Counted from the stretch's first letter, positions 1-12,495 are shown. The stretch: DNA of 64,000 nt from Phoronis australis (GCA_002633005.1 NMRA01000128.1:449339-513338), one strand, 5' to 3'. A program made the numbers and translations. Notes: a model not told the origin generated them from the letters alone.

Positions 1-978
1 TAGAAAACTGGGACAGTAGTTTTTGATAAAATATGTCGTGTTACTGACACCTTTCTTTTTGGTACATTTTACTAAAACACATGGAGACATCATCACAGAT
101 CAGTACAGAGTTAAAAATACAACCTACAGGCTTTCTACTTTCAGAAAATACCTATTTTACAGAATTAATTTCAAAAGTTTTGAAGATATTTCAACAAATG
201 CAGTCTTCGGCATTTTGAGAACCACTTTAACTCCTGTTATTCTATGGAGTAAACTGGTTCTCAAAATGCAGGCACATTATATCCGACTAATTGACTTTTC
301 AGTAGGGTCCTACAAAACACTAATCTACCATGCAAACAATATTCTGCACATGTCAGCTATATTGTTATCATGTATGCATACATAGCAATGATCGCTTTGC
401 GCTCTTCTGGAAAAATGAATTCAAAATTATGCACGTTACATTGGTATGGCTTTTTATTAGTTTCCTAGTATCTATCAAACTAAATACAAACCAGTCTTAC
501 AAGCACCAAGATATACAATGCCACTGTAGCATATGATACAACAAAACAAATATTCTACAGAGAAACACAACTCGGTAAGACCAAGAGGCATTGAATTAAA
601 AGGGACAGTAACACAAAAGCGATTAGTTTTTACAAATATTTTTCATGCGAACAAGACAACAGGTTATATTTGAACACATTGCTGATCAGTAGAACATTGT
701 AATGAATGGAGCAGCTAACTTATGTGGACTGTTCTGTGGATTACAAAACTCAGTAGAGAGTATGACGACTAAATAATTGAATCTTCCATAACATACACTT
801 CCGAATATTTGTGACGTATCTTCTGTATTCTAAAAAAATGATAAAACCTTTGCTGGGAACCAGATGCAAAGAATATATTCAAGTTCACCGTGATCAGTAC
901 ACTCTAAGATTATTTTCACCAGTTAGACCAAATGGAATCTCTCAATTTATTAAGTGTTAGTCCATACATGATACGTAC
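1..978. other. No recognisable gene; probable ACTMAP intron or 3' side
   Basis: The remaining C-terminal exons of the protease should lie here or further left, but I could not pick out a convincing exon in any minus-strand frame. Plus-strand open frames of 120 and 68 residues have no recognisable motif. Confidence 0.4.
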
Positions 979-1049
979 CTGTTAAAGTTGCCCAGTGTGC
1001 TTTATGCCCCCTCTTTAGGCATGGTGAGAAGTTAGAATCGCTGTCGTAC
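979..1049 (-). CDS. ACTMAP: ACTMAP exon with catalytic histidine
   Basis: It encodes YDSDSNFSPC and GHKAHWATLT and leaves in phase 1 at donor GTACGT. The frame-keeping start is base 1049, directly after a minus-strand TTTAT. An alternative frame-keeping start at 1040, after a CAG, would lose three residues that the family normally has. Confidence 0.78.
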
Positions 1050-3805
1050 ATAAACAAAGTTAAGGTTAAAGGTGACATAAACTCGCACCTTTTGCCAAGA
1101 ACCAACTTTTGCACAATTATGACCTCATTTTGTTCCACAAATTTTAAGTCAAGTGACCATTTTATAGATTCAATGACTATATTTTTCTGCACAACTCAAA
1201 ATGTGAGTGTGTGTAGAAATCAGAAGCACCTACGCTGTCAACCAAAATTCTGAGGCAATAGTCAAAGTATAATGGCTAACTGAAACATGTCTTTAAGGTG
1301 ACTTCTTAAAAATATAAATGATGAGTGACATCATTAGTTTTGATTTTTAATCACGCATGAGCAAAACTAATAGCTTCCCACCTTAGAAATCAGAAATACT
1401 CATGCCAGTCAAACAGGAAACAAGGTGGATAAAGCATTGCCAATGAACCCTCATGAGAGGGCTACCACACAATCAGTGTGGATAAAGCATTGCCAATGAA
1501 CCCTCATGAGAGGGCTACCACACAATCAGTGTGGATAATGATGTAGTTAGGAGCTCTACAGGAATACTTGTGTGTGAATAATCAGGCCTAACAGACCATG
1601 ACGTCCAAAGCACAATATGATAAGACCTGGGTTGTTTATCAGAGTTGTCTGGACACAACACAACAACCACGTAAAACTGGAAGATACTTCTACTGATGTA
1701 ATTATTCAAGTAGGTCAATCTTGGTTTGGTATACTTCCTCAGATGCCGCACGGAATGATTTGAGTTGTTTTTCTAAACCAAAACAAAACTAAAGAATTGA
1801 GAATATCAGAACGACAGATTTACGACATTTGTTTTAAATACCATGTACAAATACGAGACTTGAACAGAATTGAAAACTTTATCATGACACAATGAATGAA
1901 TGGGTGATTAGTCTGAGCCATGGCCTTGGATGATTTTGTTCAAGGTAGATTACGTAGAGCGATAACTCAACCCCATGTAACAGATTTTGCTCTCTCGAGC
2001 ATCCGTGATAATGACTTGGTATACATTGAAATACTCATAACAGTAAAACAGGAAACATGATAAATAAAGGCTAAGTATAGATGTAAAACATCACAGCTTA
2101 AAGGATATGGAACTAGTACAGGTCTTCCATTCATCAAGTTGATGATTATCAGCTCCTGATCTGTTTCCATGGAAACGACCGAAGATTTCAAACCAACATC
2201 TTCAGCCAGTTGTGCCATGTAGTTTGCTGCAATATAAATAAAAACATGAATTCAAGGAAAACTGAATAGTTTCCTGAATAACTATAACTTGATCTCCTAG
2301 ATCCCCAACAAAAGCATTCAAAGTCATTTGTTTTAGATATTTATTGCACCAATCTAAAATGTTTGGAAACCAGGGTTCTTATCTGAAGCAGCCTAAATGA
2401 CATGGTTCATTTACTAACGTATTAAGTAGCTATCTGTCTAGCAATTAATGAAAGTTACATACCAGAAAACATTTCACCTTGAAGAGAGTATGACTTTTCC
2501 CTAGACATTTTGAACAGTTCTTGTGTTGTTAACTGAACACCCAACAACTGACATGCCATGCAGAGTGACACTAGACCGCATCTAAAATGAAATACGAATA
2601 TTGTAGGAGATTAATCACCCATACATTCAAATAATTCTCACTTCAACGTCCCATATTTGTAAAATACATGAACATGACAAATAACTTATCCTAAAAGTAT
2701 TTCATTGGTTAAAAACAACAAATATCATGCCTTCCATACCTAAAGAACAATACCAAAATCAATAAAGACACGTGTGAGATGTGGTTTACCACTATTCTTT
2801 CTCCATAAATGAAAATACCTTGATGAAAATTACCTCAAATTTCAAAGTAAAAACTTTTTGCTTCTTCCATGAAAACAGCTCAGTATACAATTATGGCCAA
2901 ACAGGCCATTCACCGGAATACACAAACTCAATTTCAGATCTAGCTAAAATATGTGACCAGTTTAAGGACACCTTGTATTTTGTCAATAGTTATGTACAAT
3001 GCGACTGTGTTCAAGAAACCTGTTTATCAGGGAATCAGGTCAAAGTGTCGGAGGACAGAATACCGCATTATCGATAGCTTCACGGCAATAAAACACTGAT
3101 TAAAATGAATTGAAATGTTGTGGATTAAAACAGGTTTCTGAAATTGAATTCCCTGTTAAAAATTAGGTTCATTTTTACTGGAAGAAGTAGATGCTTAAGG
3201 CTTATGTTCTCTGGTATACGTTGATGAATGGTTTTAGCAGCTCCTTGAACCGCAGTAGACAACTGTCCCACGCATCCTGACGCCAAACAAAAGACCACAA
3301 GAACGCCTAACAATGGACTAGACTGATATCCAGACCAACCTTACGGTAGTTTAGAAACTCCTGTCCTCTAGAGTTGAAACCATACAGGAGGTTTTTGTAA
3401 TGTTTTGCCTTTGTGCGTGAGGCTGCGCTTTTGGGTTTTTGTCCAACAGTCTTAGTAGTGGAATGGTTCTAGTAGACAGGAACAGTTGGACTCAAATGGT
3501 TCCTTACACAGTCATAACCAACTGTCTTTGTAGAAGGTTTGAAAAGTAGCATGGTTTTCTTCACTAATTACTTCTCAAGGAAACAATGTTGTATAAGAAA
3601 CTGAAGACAGATGAGGAATTATCACTTTTCACTTAAAAGAAGACATATCACATAGCTCAGAGGCAAAGATACTATAACATCTTTGTCAGAGGTACAAAAT
3701 TATAAGCAATTTGTGGCCCTTTTTACTTACTGTGGCCCATCTTGTAGCAAGGATGTAGTAGAACAGAAATGGACTAACCAATGTTTAGTGCTTAAATGGG
3801 GATAA
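979..3805 (-). CDS. ACTMAP: Actin maturation protease, partial gene (four exons)
   Basis: Four minus-strand exons (3805-3731, 2581-2463, 2226-2109, 1049-979) join in consistent phase and read as the C39-like cysteine protease family of human C19orf54/ACTMAP, which trims the N-terminus of actin in the cytoplasm. Seen in sequence: LLQDGPQ at the first junction, then CGLVSLCMA holding the predicted catalytic cysteine, QGEMFS, then MAQLAEDVG and NGRPVLVP, then YDSD and GHKAHWA holding the predicted catalytic histidine. These blocks occur in family order. The proline-rich N-terminal exons (above 3805) and the C-terminal exons (below 979, probably left of the window) were not found. One intron, between 2108 and 1050, lacks GT-AG ends and looks U12-type. 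The family assignment is by remembered resemblance; no search was run. Confidence 0.82.
1425..1537. repeat. Perfect 53-bp tandem duplication
   Basis: A 53-bp unit beginning GTGGATAAAG occurs twice back to back without mismatch (1425-1477, 1478-1530), followed by the first seven bases of a third unit. It lies inside the putative U12-type intron of ACTMAP. Confidence 0.9.
2109..2226 (-). CDS. ACTMAP: ACTMAP exon, donor looks U12-type
   Basis: The acceptor is TATTGCAG. The exon encodes NYMAQLAEDVG through GRPVLV plus the first two bases of a proline codon. The bases that follow on the minus strand (2108-2100) read ATATCCTTT, the textbook U12 AT-type donor, and no GT donor fits the family alignment. 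Confidence 0.78.
2463..2581 (-). CDS. ACTMAP: ACTMAP exon with catalytic cysteine
   Basis: The acceptor is ATTTTAG and the donor is GTATGT. It encodes CGLVSLCMACQLLGV through QGEMFS and leaves in phase 1. The cysteine immediately after GPQ is the predicted nucleophile of the C39-like fold. Confidence 0.82.
3731..3805 (-). CDS. ACTMAP: ACTMAP exon (upstream of the catalytic Cys)
   Basis: The acceptor is a long pyrimidine tract ending TTTTCAG and the donor is GTAAGT. The exon enters with one base completing a codon and leaves in phase 2. It encodes HWLVHFC followed by SLLQDGPQ; the split CA|A codon supplies the glutamine before the catalytic cysteine. Confidence 0.8.
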
Positions 3806-5454
3806 CTGAAAAGAAAAAATGTTAAGAGTAAATTTGGCAACTTGAATGCAAGGAAATAATACATCTGTGTATTTCATAATTCATGAGGTTGAACAGTGTT
3901 AAAACTACTTCTTCCTCGCTGTTAACCATATCAAGTTATGTGATATACAGTCAACTTATTAACTGGAATTAATGGAATGTTATAAGAGAGCATAAACCAG
4001 GCATGTTGTATCCTAGTTTGAACGTTTCACATTTACTGAACAAGTTAGAGTCATCCTCCCCATAATGAATAGGATCAATGTTCAGGCTCAGTGTCTCCTT
4101 TTACCATGAAGTAACCTGCCATCTGAGCAGTGTGACCCATGTATCTCTTCTATGAAAGTAGTTCCTCTGAAGGAGAATATTCATTACTTAAGAGGAAGAT
4201 TTAGACTAAGGACTTGTGGAATGGTACGTTAAAAGCAAGCAAACCTCATAAACCACATGTTGAGTTGTGATTGGAAAGTTTATAGTCAGCCTCTTTATAA
4301 CCTCAAGCGTTTCAGGGGGCAGACAACCTCACTGGCACACACAACTAAAGATGGAACCTGAACTCTAACCGCTCTTTTTTCACAAACAATTTTAGTGACT
4401 AAAAACAAAATATAGAGTGAGTAGCGCACTTTGGTCACATGACACCGTTTTCCCATTCAGTGACTTTACCAGACGTAGGGGATCTGAGCGTGTGATAACA
4501 TCTAGCTTCTTTGTTAACTGCCAAGCACACTCTTTTGTCTGTTATGACAACAGGCAGGCCAATTATCTACCAGGCTTATTACAGACCATGTGTGAACACA
4601 GTCAAACCCAGAGTGAATTGGTGTATTCGGAAAGAATAGATTGCCGTAACTTCGGTTGCTGTTGGGCGATTTTGGTGACTCAAAAACTAAACAAGATCAC
4701 CATTAGACGAAGATTTAAGAAATGCTATTGGTTTATGTTCAAATATGATATAACTTAACTTTTATTTTTAACAGTACAGCCCAGGCAGGGTAGATACGAT
4801 CTTATTGGAGATTAGAGCAATTATCGAACAAAAGAGAGCTGGCCCTCCAACCATAAATGCCAGAATGGAGTTAATCAGTCGTGTACGATATTGGCTACAG
4901 GGATAAACTTCCGAACTAGTTGTTGGGCTATAAAATCGAACAATTTGGGAGCAACGGGAAAACGCCGTAATGATTTGTACTAAAAATTGTCTGTGGTAAA
5001 AATACAGAAGCAGGCTGGGTGTGGTTGTATTTCATATTTTGTGTGTGGCAAAAGCTTTTGCAATGAGTGGTAAGCGTTGGTCCCCCCTGTCTTTAATATG
5101 TGCAAAGAACAGTGTTTTTGAAAATTCTTTAATACTGGGTAACATTATCTCCCTCCCCAATGAACAGCTTTGGCGGGTGCTCTAATCCCAGGAGTGGACC
5201 AATCTTAGAAGGTAACCAGTGAATGACTTTTTCACTACCAATTTCCCTACAAAAGGAACATTTTCCAGTTGAATTCTTTACAGAAGGTTCCTTTTTCCAA
5301 CAAAACTCTGCAGAAGCATTATCAACAGAATCCATATTTCTAGAAACCGTTGCACAAAAGGTGTAGGCTCCATTCTTTACAAAATGACATCTCTTCTTGA
5401 GTAATAGTCAGATAGGCGCCTGATTAAAAATGACTTTTAGAACCAGTTACTAAC
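3806..5454. other. Intergenic or ACTMAP 5' intron; nothing firm
   Basis: I see no exon with family support. A minus-strand open frame at 5335-5129 (68 residues, with a CSFC pair) has no match I recognise. The N-terminal exons of the protease may be here but are too divergent to call. Confidence 0.4.
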
Positions 5455-5618
5455 CAGCAGCAGATCCAAGATTTTGAGTTGGGGGGAGGGAGGGCAGATA
5501 GCCAAGATTTTGGCCATCAGATATTCGCACCCCCGTACTGCCAAATGAAATCTTGGAGAATTTTAGGGGTGGGGGGAGGGATGTGTCCCTTTCCCCCTTT
5601 AAGTCCAGCACTGCTACC
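5455..5618. mobile_element. Short dispersed element with CGGATCCAG-like ends
   Basis: It starts with GCAGATCCAAGATTTTGAG, contains G-rich tracts, and ends in a degenerate inverse of the start (AAGTCCAGCACTGCT). A clear relative sits at 61732-61889 with the same internal words (GATTTTGAGTT, TGCCAAATG, GGAGAATTTTAGGGG). The ends resemble those of non-autonomous hAT-type elements; the superfamily is inferred. Confidence 0.55.
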
Positions 5619-6206
5619 ACTCAAAAACGGGCGTTATTCAGTGGAAGTAACTGGTTCTCATATCAAGGACCAACCGACCATACCGACCTCTTCTTGTACA
5701 TCAAACGCTTAATTGGTTGAAAAGTTAGCTGTACAAAAATCCTTGCGAGGGACTGCGTGTTCCCTAGACGGTTAGCTATCTGTATCAAAACTATCGTCAA
5801 TAAAAGTTTAGTACGCAGCTTTGAAAGAAGTCGAAGGCTACGTGTTGCCTACTCCGAACGAAAGCCTGAAAAGGCCAAGACAAAACTGCCTCCCAGTCCC
5901 AGAACCATGTTGGAACTTAATGCACAGATTTACCAACATATCAGACGGTCAATGCACTTCAGTGGATTATCCTGGACAGACAACTTGGCCGAATTTCTAT
6001 CACAATATCGCACTTTTGGTATATTTGGTGGTTTTGGATCTACAGAACAGGAGGATGCCATTTTGTGTGTAACCACGTGATATGTCATGTGACTCCTTTG
6101 GTTCTCAGGCTGGCATGCAGATTTTTGCAAGTTTCCTTCGCGAAACGAAATGTATCGATTACAGTGACACATTTTAAAAATGCGCGTTTTTACTTTACCC
6201 TATATA

Positions 6207-6345
6207 TCCACAAACGGGCAGGCAGGCACTAGGCGGGCACCAGGCGAGCACTAGGCAGGCTCTAGATAGGCAGGCAGCCATGGCCAGACACTCAGGCTGA
6301 CGAGACAGGCAGGCAGGCCGGAGGCAGGCAGCACTGAGGCAGGCA
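6207..6345. repeat. Imperfect GGCA-rich simple repeat
   Basis: A run of GGCAGGCA, AGGCGGGCAC and related 4- to 10-bp words, strongly purine/pyrimidine-biased compared with the flanks. Confidence 0.75.
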
Positions 6346-7139
6346 GACACACAGATGGACCGGCGTTGAGCCAGAGGGTCTTCTCAAGTAATTATAAATA
6401 CAATGTGTACACAACGACAATATTTACAAATGATAAGTTAAATTAAATTTAAAATAAGTTAAAATTAAAATAAGTTGCCAGTGGAATTTTACATATTGAA
6501 AACTGAAGGTGAGACTGATTCATAACTCAGTTCTCTAGTAAAAGGGATCAATCTTGAATGTTGACTAGTAAAGAATTCCATAAAGGGATGACCTTAATAA
6601 TTAAATGAATTTTGACAAGTTCGGAAGTTTACATTTAGGTATAGTTGGTTCCACTCGTTGTTGCACGGGTGGTCCTTTGATGGACCGTCGTCCGTCAGAG
6701 ACAAGTCTGAAATTAAACCCGAGATTCGGGTTGGAGCCGAAATCCATTTCGAGTTTTACACATGAGAAGTGCCTGATGGTAAATGACAAGCTTGGGAAAA
6801 GTCACTGAACCACTGAGTTAAGATCTTTAAACATATCAGATGATGGTGTTCGAACATGACAATCAAGTAGGCACTGACCCTTCCAGCTCTACTTGACCCC
6901 ATGCGCTTAGTCACCCACTGCAGGAGGCAAAAAGTACCGGCGCCCGAGTCCGAGAGAGACAAAGTGAAGTCCGAGAAAACGAAACAAAAATCTCCTAAAA
7001 AGACAAGAATTCGGCGCGAATGCACAATTCACAGCTCTGGAAGCAGTACTACGTTTTTTAGTCCCCGTTTTTTTAGTAAGACGGAGATCCACATTCTCAA
7101 AATTTCGAGACCTACCGAAGCCGGGCTGCCCGAGTGGGT

Positions 7140-7740
7140 GCAAGCATGAATAAGTTAAGATAGGATGGACATAGCAATTATAAAAAATCAATGAGGATAA
7201 TGTGTCTAGAAAAGGTCTAAGTCTTCTCAACTGAACAATCTGATACCACACTGTCTACAAGCAAGTGAGATTGGAAGTTCCAGGAGAGACAGTCGTCAAT
7301 CTTCAATCCCACTGAGGAGTTTTGCAACAATAGACCAACTTTTTTTATTGAAGTCATCTAAACAAATGTTCAAACAGTCATTAGCATGGGCGGCGCACCA
7401 TAGGGGCTGGGGACTATAGCCCCCAATTTATCAGTGCTGCGCCGCCCATGGCCGGGTGCACCACAGAGAGGCTTTGGGTCACGTTTTCAGTACTGCGCCG
7501 CCCATGATTAGACCTGGATTTGTTTTGTCTGGTACCCGCCTTGGTTTTTTCAGTGTTAATATGCATAGCATCACGATATCAAGTTTGGTGTTTAACTCAT
7601 AAACTGATTTAGCATATACGTAGGCCGCAGTATCATCAGCACGATACATGTACATTGAACAATGCTGAGTGACCCAAGGTAAATCATGAACATAAGCGGA
7701 CCCCAATACCTGATAGACCCTTGGGGCACACTGCCAACCC
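7140..7740 (-). pseudogene. Non-LTR retrotransposon reverse transcriptase remnant
   Basis: Minus-strand frames, interrupted by shifts, give in order a PQGS...GPLMF-like patch (about 7725-7690), a YADDT-like catalytic patch read as YRADDTAAYVY with ELNTKLD (about 7650-7580), and LRRLRPFLD ... YNCYVHPILTYS (about 7235-7150). These are the usual RT C-terminal blocks of jockey/CR1-type LINEs. A GC-rich hairpin sequence (7380-7506) interrupts it, and no full-length frame remains. Confidence 0.65.
7386..7506. repeat. GC-rich inverted-repeat sequence inside a LINE remnant
   Basis: ATGGGCGGCGCA near 7386 is matched by TGCGCCGCCCATG at about 7438-7450 and again at about 7494-7506, so the segment can fold as a hairpin. 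It is probably a small insertion in the surrounding LINE fragment. Confidence 0.6.
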
Positions 7741-9521
7741 GTTAAGTGGCAATTGTTGGCTTATGGGATATTACCAATACTGACTAACTGAGTTCTATCA
7801 CACAAATAGGTACATAGCAACCATTGAGTTTATTATCGTGCCACTGTTGGATATGCACCCTTTGAGGGCCCTGGCCAAGATATTCACGGTTGTCAGGGTC
7901 TCCTTTTTTGCAGCATAGGTCGTCTAAACGCACCTGAAAACGTGCACTTAATCATTCAATGTAAAAATCAAGAAAATTGGTAAAGTGAAGCTTTTGTGTT
8001 GTGTGGATTTTTATATTCAATAAGACAGTTTTGCTGCAAAACTACATTTCCAGAGGCCCCTCTCTGGGTAGTGATAACGGAGACAAGTGTGACGCTCTAT
8101 TTTTTCGTTTTTTTTTCTCAGAATTGTATATCACTTGAGAAAAATTGGTGACCTGACAGATAGTATCAATTCTTCGAATTCGTGATTTTTGTAAACTAAT
8201 ATAGATTTTTTTTCATATTTGGGGGCCCAGCCGTTGAAGTGAGTCATTGATGACATTCAAGTTAGAACCCTTTTCGTGTTTTTATTGACAAATAGGGACC
8301 GCTCACGGAGAGAGGGTCTAATGTTGGACTCGACTACCTCTATTTTATTTTTTTTTGTGAAATCGTACAACCGATTTTCATGTTGATGAAGATCACTTCT
8401 TGTAGGGTCACACGTCGATGGAATGAACTGTTTTCCAAGCTTGGTTGTTTAGCCTTTCTTCTTAAGGCGTCCCATTGCAGACGGGACGCTCTCTCGGTGG
8501 CGCGGTTTGGGAGAATTGTCCCTTTGTCACTCTATACACGTAAATCCGACACTGCCATGTAATTACGAGGGGAAGCTAAGATTCCAAAGTCATTAAAGAA
8601 CACATAAAATTCGTGCACAGCTCAGCAGTATCAAGACATTCGTTCCAAACAACCAAAAACGTGAAAAATACAGTAGGATTGACCGCCATCGAAAAGGTGG
8701 AAATTTGAAGAACATGAAGAACTATTTGTGAATTACACAAAAGGACCATTTCTGATGGTTAGTTACAAAATAATTTTACTTTTTTCCCATAGTATCACAA
8801 GAATAGTACTTCTTTTGAAAATTGTTACTGTGGGTTGTTTGTAAGGAATTCGCACATGTCGAAAAGACTGTCGAGGCTACGATTTGTGATTGAACGGTGT
8901 ACTCAATGTACTTGAAAACAAAATTTGGGCGTTTTTGTTTTGAAGTTCATGTTGAAGTACCTCTGAAATGAGCAAAAAAATACCTTAATACGAATGCCCC
9001 ACCCCCATGTTGCTTCGGTTACCCGTCAAAAATCTCCGAACATGCCTTCGGAATTTGCTAACAACATTTCGCTTTGATAAACAAATTCGTTGATTTCTGA
9101 TTTATACGTTCATGTATCTACGAAAATTTATAGATGAAGATTTATAGATGATTTTTGACAACTAAAAGCTAACCTTGTAAGAATTGATGATGTTTTTAGT
9201 GAATTTAGTTGCAGCCTGAAGTTGTAAAAACTCTATAATACAATTCCAAAATAGTAAAGTGCACTTAGAGACGGAGATCAAAAAAGGAATTAAGTCATTG
9301 AATCAAGGTAAACGCATTACTCATGGAATCGGTTGCTGGTTTCTGATTCACATGTTTATGCATCTACGAAAATGGATTGATTGATAGATGATTTTTTACA
9401 GTTAGACGCTAATCTTATAAGAAATTATGATGCTTAACTGAACTAAGTCGCAAGCTAACATTGGGGAAATTCGATCTATCATCAGATGGCCAATTAGTAA
9501 ATAAGTACACTAAACGATTTC
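7740..9521. other. Intergenic; diverged tandem duplication near 9060-9480
   Basis: No gene was recognised. A diverged direct repeat is visible: TTTCTGATTTATACGTTCATG and following bases from about 9096, against TTTCTGATTCACATGTTTATG from about 9340. Both copies continue through CATCTACGAAAAT, ATAGATGATTTTT and TAAGAA.TGATG. Confidence 0.45.
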
Positions 9522-10066
9522 GACCGGCAGCCCAGAGCACTTAGCATACATGTAGATGAACGAGGTACCAACATCTGACCACGGGAGCATTTAGAGCCCA
9601 CCTCAGTATGTACAGATAGCTTACCGTGGTTGAGATTTTTTGGGGGTTTCTGCCGGGCACATTCCAGAGTGTAATTTGTCTGTCATAGGGCATTTAGTGA
9701 TCTGTGACATGTATTGAATCATGTGGAATTGGTTTTGTGTGGTACCTCGAATGTATGTGGTAGCTCATTTTTGAGGGGTCCTTTTTTGGTTTCTGTCGGA
9801 CCCATTCCAGAGTGCAGTTTGTCTGTCATGGGTCATTCGGTGTTGAGAGCGGTACTATTGTTCGTTTTAAATCAGTTTTGGCCGGTACCTCAAATATCTA
9901 GTCTCACTCATTTTCTGGGCCCTTTGTAAGGCCCCCAGAGGTCACACCCAGAGTGCAGACAACGGCAGACGTCCATTTCCGTACATACTGAGGTGGACTC
10001 TAAATGCTCCCGTGGTCAGATGATGGTACCTCGTTCATCTATGCTAAGTGCTCTGAGGTGCCGGTC
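9522..10066. mobile_element. Long-TIR MITE-like element with internal repeats
   Basis: The left end GACCGGCAGCCCAGAGCACT and about 90 following bases reappear inverted at the right end (AGTGCTCTGAGGTGCCGGTC). The inner terminal bases CACCTCAGTATGTAC also match as an inverted pair. The interior carries partial copies of a unit with CATTCCAGAGTG and TTTGTCTGTCATGG. A second member starts at 30803 and a more distant relative ends near 21912. No transposase frame is present, so it is non-autonomous. Confidence 0.8.
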
Positions 10067-10108
10067 TAATTTTTGTCTCAAGGATATTGATGAATGTCGA
10101 ACAGCTCT

Positions 10109-10503
10109 ACAAAGTGTCCCAAAATTTTCCTCACAATTCAAATGATAATAAATTGTTTATTAACTTAGGAACTAAATTAGTGGTTTAAATTTACAAACAG
10201 TATACCGAAAAAGAATTTCAAATTTTTAAATAAATCGAATTAAACTCATTGCTCATTAACTTGGAAAGGTTGTCTTTCTTGGTGTTTTTAGTTTTCAGTG
10301 GTACTGTGTCATGAATTTTCTTCTCCAAAAGTTTGCCTGCCATTTCACAGTACAAAGACGGAGCACACGTCATGACTGACGCACCCACGTTAGAAATAAA
10401 GCGTATCCATGCAGTAAGTCCGCGAAGGATCTCAGGGATCCATGGGAACTGAATTTGAACTCCAGACATTGAAGTGTGTATAATTTTGGGACACACTCTG
10501 TAT
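10109..10503. mobile_element. Short inverted-repeat element
   Basis: TACAAAGTGTCCCAAAATT at the left is mirrored by AATTTTGGGACACACTCTGTA at the right, about 395 bp apart. GTGTCCCAAAA termini are common in Tc1/mariner-like elements. The interior holds a minus-strand frame of 92 residues (10496-10218) that I cannot match to a transposase. Confidence 0.5.
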
Positions 10504-12425
10504 CATTTTCCCCAGCCTCCAGAAAATGGACTACTGGCCGTGTTTCAACAAGGGATTTTGAAACAGCCACAAACACTTTTCCAGGGACCTCTGGACCTCA
10601 CTTTTCAAAAAAAAAATCCTTCAAAGAATGACCACAAGTAAAATGAACTTTTCCCGAAACTGGATCAAAACGAATCCTGACCTTAGAGGTAGCGCAGACG
10701 GATATAGGTACGAGTTAAGCTGCCCATCTCAAGTGAATCGTACCTGAGCAGACCAGCGACTAGCCCAGTTCACTGAATTTCGTATTTTCACACTGTCAGA
10801 TCTCAGCTACAGTTACCTGAGGCAGCTCCCAGCCACCTTCAGTGTGCTGCATGGCCCTAGGCCTATTCTTACTGTCCGTGAAATTTTTTTTGTTCACGGT
10901 TACTCAAATATGGCGGTATCCGGANGCTAGTTTGGCGAAGTGGCGAAGTCGAATTGGTTTGAACCACCCAATAATTTTTACCTTCCCACGCGCCTGATAC
11001 TATAAGGTGGACGAGATAGTGTTCAGCAGTTTTTTACAGACTCATGATTTAACTGTCCTGAGAAAAGTTACTAGATATTTAATTAATGCGGAGAAATGTC
11101 GAAATGAATTCCTTGAAATGAATTGATTTAGATTTGAAAAATCTTGTACTCTCTATGTATTATATATTTGTAATGTGGGCTGGAGGCCTGCTACATGAAA
11201 TAAACCTATATATGTAGGGAGGGACATGATTTTACTTGCTATTTGGAAAGACTTCATTTTTATGCTTTACAGCTTCCAACTGTCAACATGTAGTCTGAGG
11301 CCAAAATCAGTGAAATAAAATTGCCTGTGCGATTTGCAATAATAACATCATGAATAAAGCACCCCGGCGAGATGTCTAAATTAAAACTGTCTCGGACAAG
11401 GGAGAATCATAAGTATGCAATATCCTCTACCAGTTCATGACTTGAGTTTTTGCACGATTCTGCTAAAACGATGTACGTTGTACTGAGTTGTAAGGGACAA
11501 TCAGGTGCTGGCGGCTGCTACAGACATCAACCACTTGGTTTTCCACTGACCCCGGCAATTTCCTGCAATCAGTAAACTATCCATCACCGTTATTGTGCTG
11601 CTCTGTCTCGGGAACAAATGTTCACCTTTATTCGAATAATTGGGATCAGAATCGAGAAGACGCCGTGGTGTTACCGTTCACGCCTCAGTGTTGACGCGAT
11701 CGAACTCCCGACCGTGTAGAACTTAACAAATCGTGAGCGAATTCACGAAAGGTACCCCATCGACCTGTTGCATGAGAGGCCACAGAACAGTTTTCACTAG
11801 TTTTTTTTTCTGGCAACGCACATCAAAAACATATTAGCTAAAACTCGTTTACGACTTCAGTAGGCAGTGTTCCGAAAGTTGTTTAGGTCTACAAACTCGT
11901 ATTTTAGTGCGAAAAATGCGATTTCGGTGTTTAAACAGGCACTTTGATTAGCTGACACAAATGGGAACAGATGGCTATCTCCGTTGAACTGGGACACAGT
12001 ATGGCCCACGTAACTGGAGCCATCTTGATTCCCAGGGCTCACGCTATGACGTCAGTGATAGGTATCCGGTGATCGACGTGTGACAAGTAAGCTTGAGTTA
12101 CAAAACATCGTCTTCGGTAGCCAAAGGTAATACTATGTGACGATTTCAGATTACTTGGTGGAATCTGTGATTAGTTTGATTAACTGCGTCATCGAAACGA
12201 AAACTGTCCATATTGTGACCTCGACTAGCGTAAATATTCCTTATTGTCAGATCAACTAATGCGTTGAAATCTCAAGGACACATCGAATGTTTTTCAGGCG
12301 TCATTCGCTTTCGTTTACTCAATGTATGTTTTGAAGGTCTAATAAGTTATGTTTCAAAGATTTTTTTCAACGAATTACCTATAGGTGTACCATAAAATCT
12401 CACATTGCAGTCACTGACAGGTGAC
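10504..12425. other. Intergenic, no gene recognised
   Basis: Only short open frames without motifs. One undetermined base is at 10925. I see no tandem arrays or clear inverted repeats. Confidence 0.45.
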
Positions 12426-12495
12426 AGTGTGGTTCTGTGGTTTGAGCTCCGGAATCTTGTTTGGGAGACCCGGGTTCGAATCTTGGTTTTACTGG
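12426..12495 (+). ncRNA. tRNA-like sequence, probable SINE head
   Basis: A box A-like stretch (TTCTGTGGTTTGAGC) and a good box B (GGTTCGAATC) are spaced as in a tRNA. The T-arm pairs 5/5 counting G-U. The acceptor halves AGTGTGG and TTTTACT pair only partly, and the anticodon arm is irregular. This suits a tRNA-derived retroposon head better than a functional tRNA. Confidence 0.4.

Noticed and set aside
5129-5335. Minus-strand 68-residue frame as the first ACTMAP exon
   Set aside because: Sequence lacks resemblance to the proline-rich N-terminus and has no convincing donor in the required phase.
5821-6072. Plus-strand frame with CLPVPEPC and YPGQTTWPNFY, faintly like a Frizzled cysteine-rich domain
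   Set aside because: Cysteine spacing does not complete the domain, no splice sites or neighbouring exons were found, and overlapping frames are equally open.
10218-10496. 92-residue minus-strand frame with an exon-like appearance
   Set aside because: Lies inside a short inverted-repeat element and matches no family I recognise.
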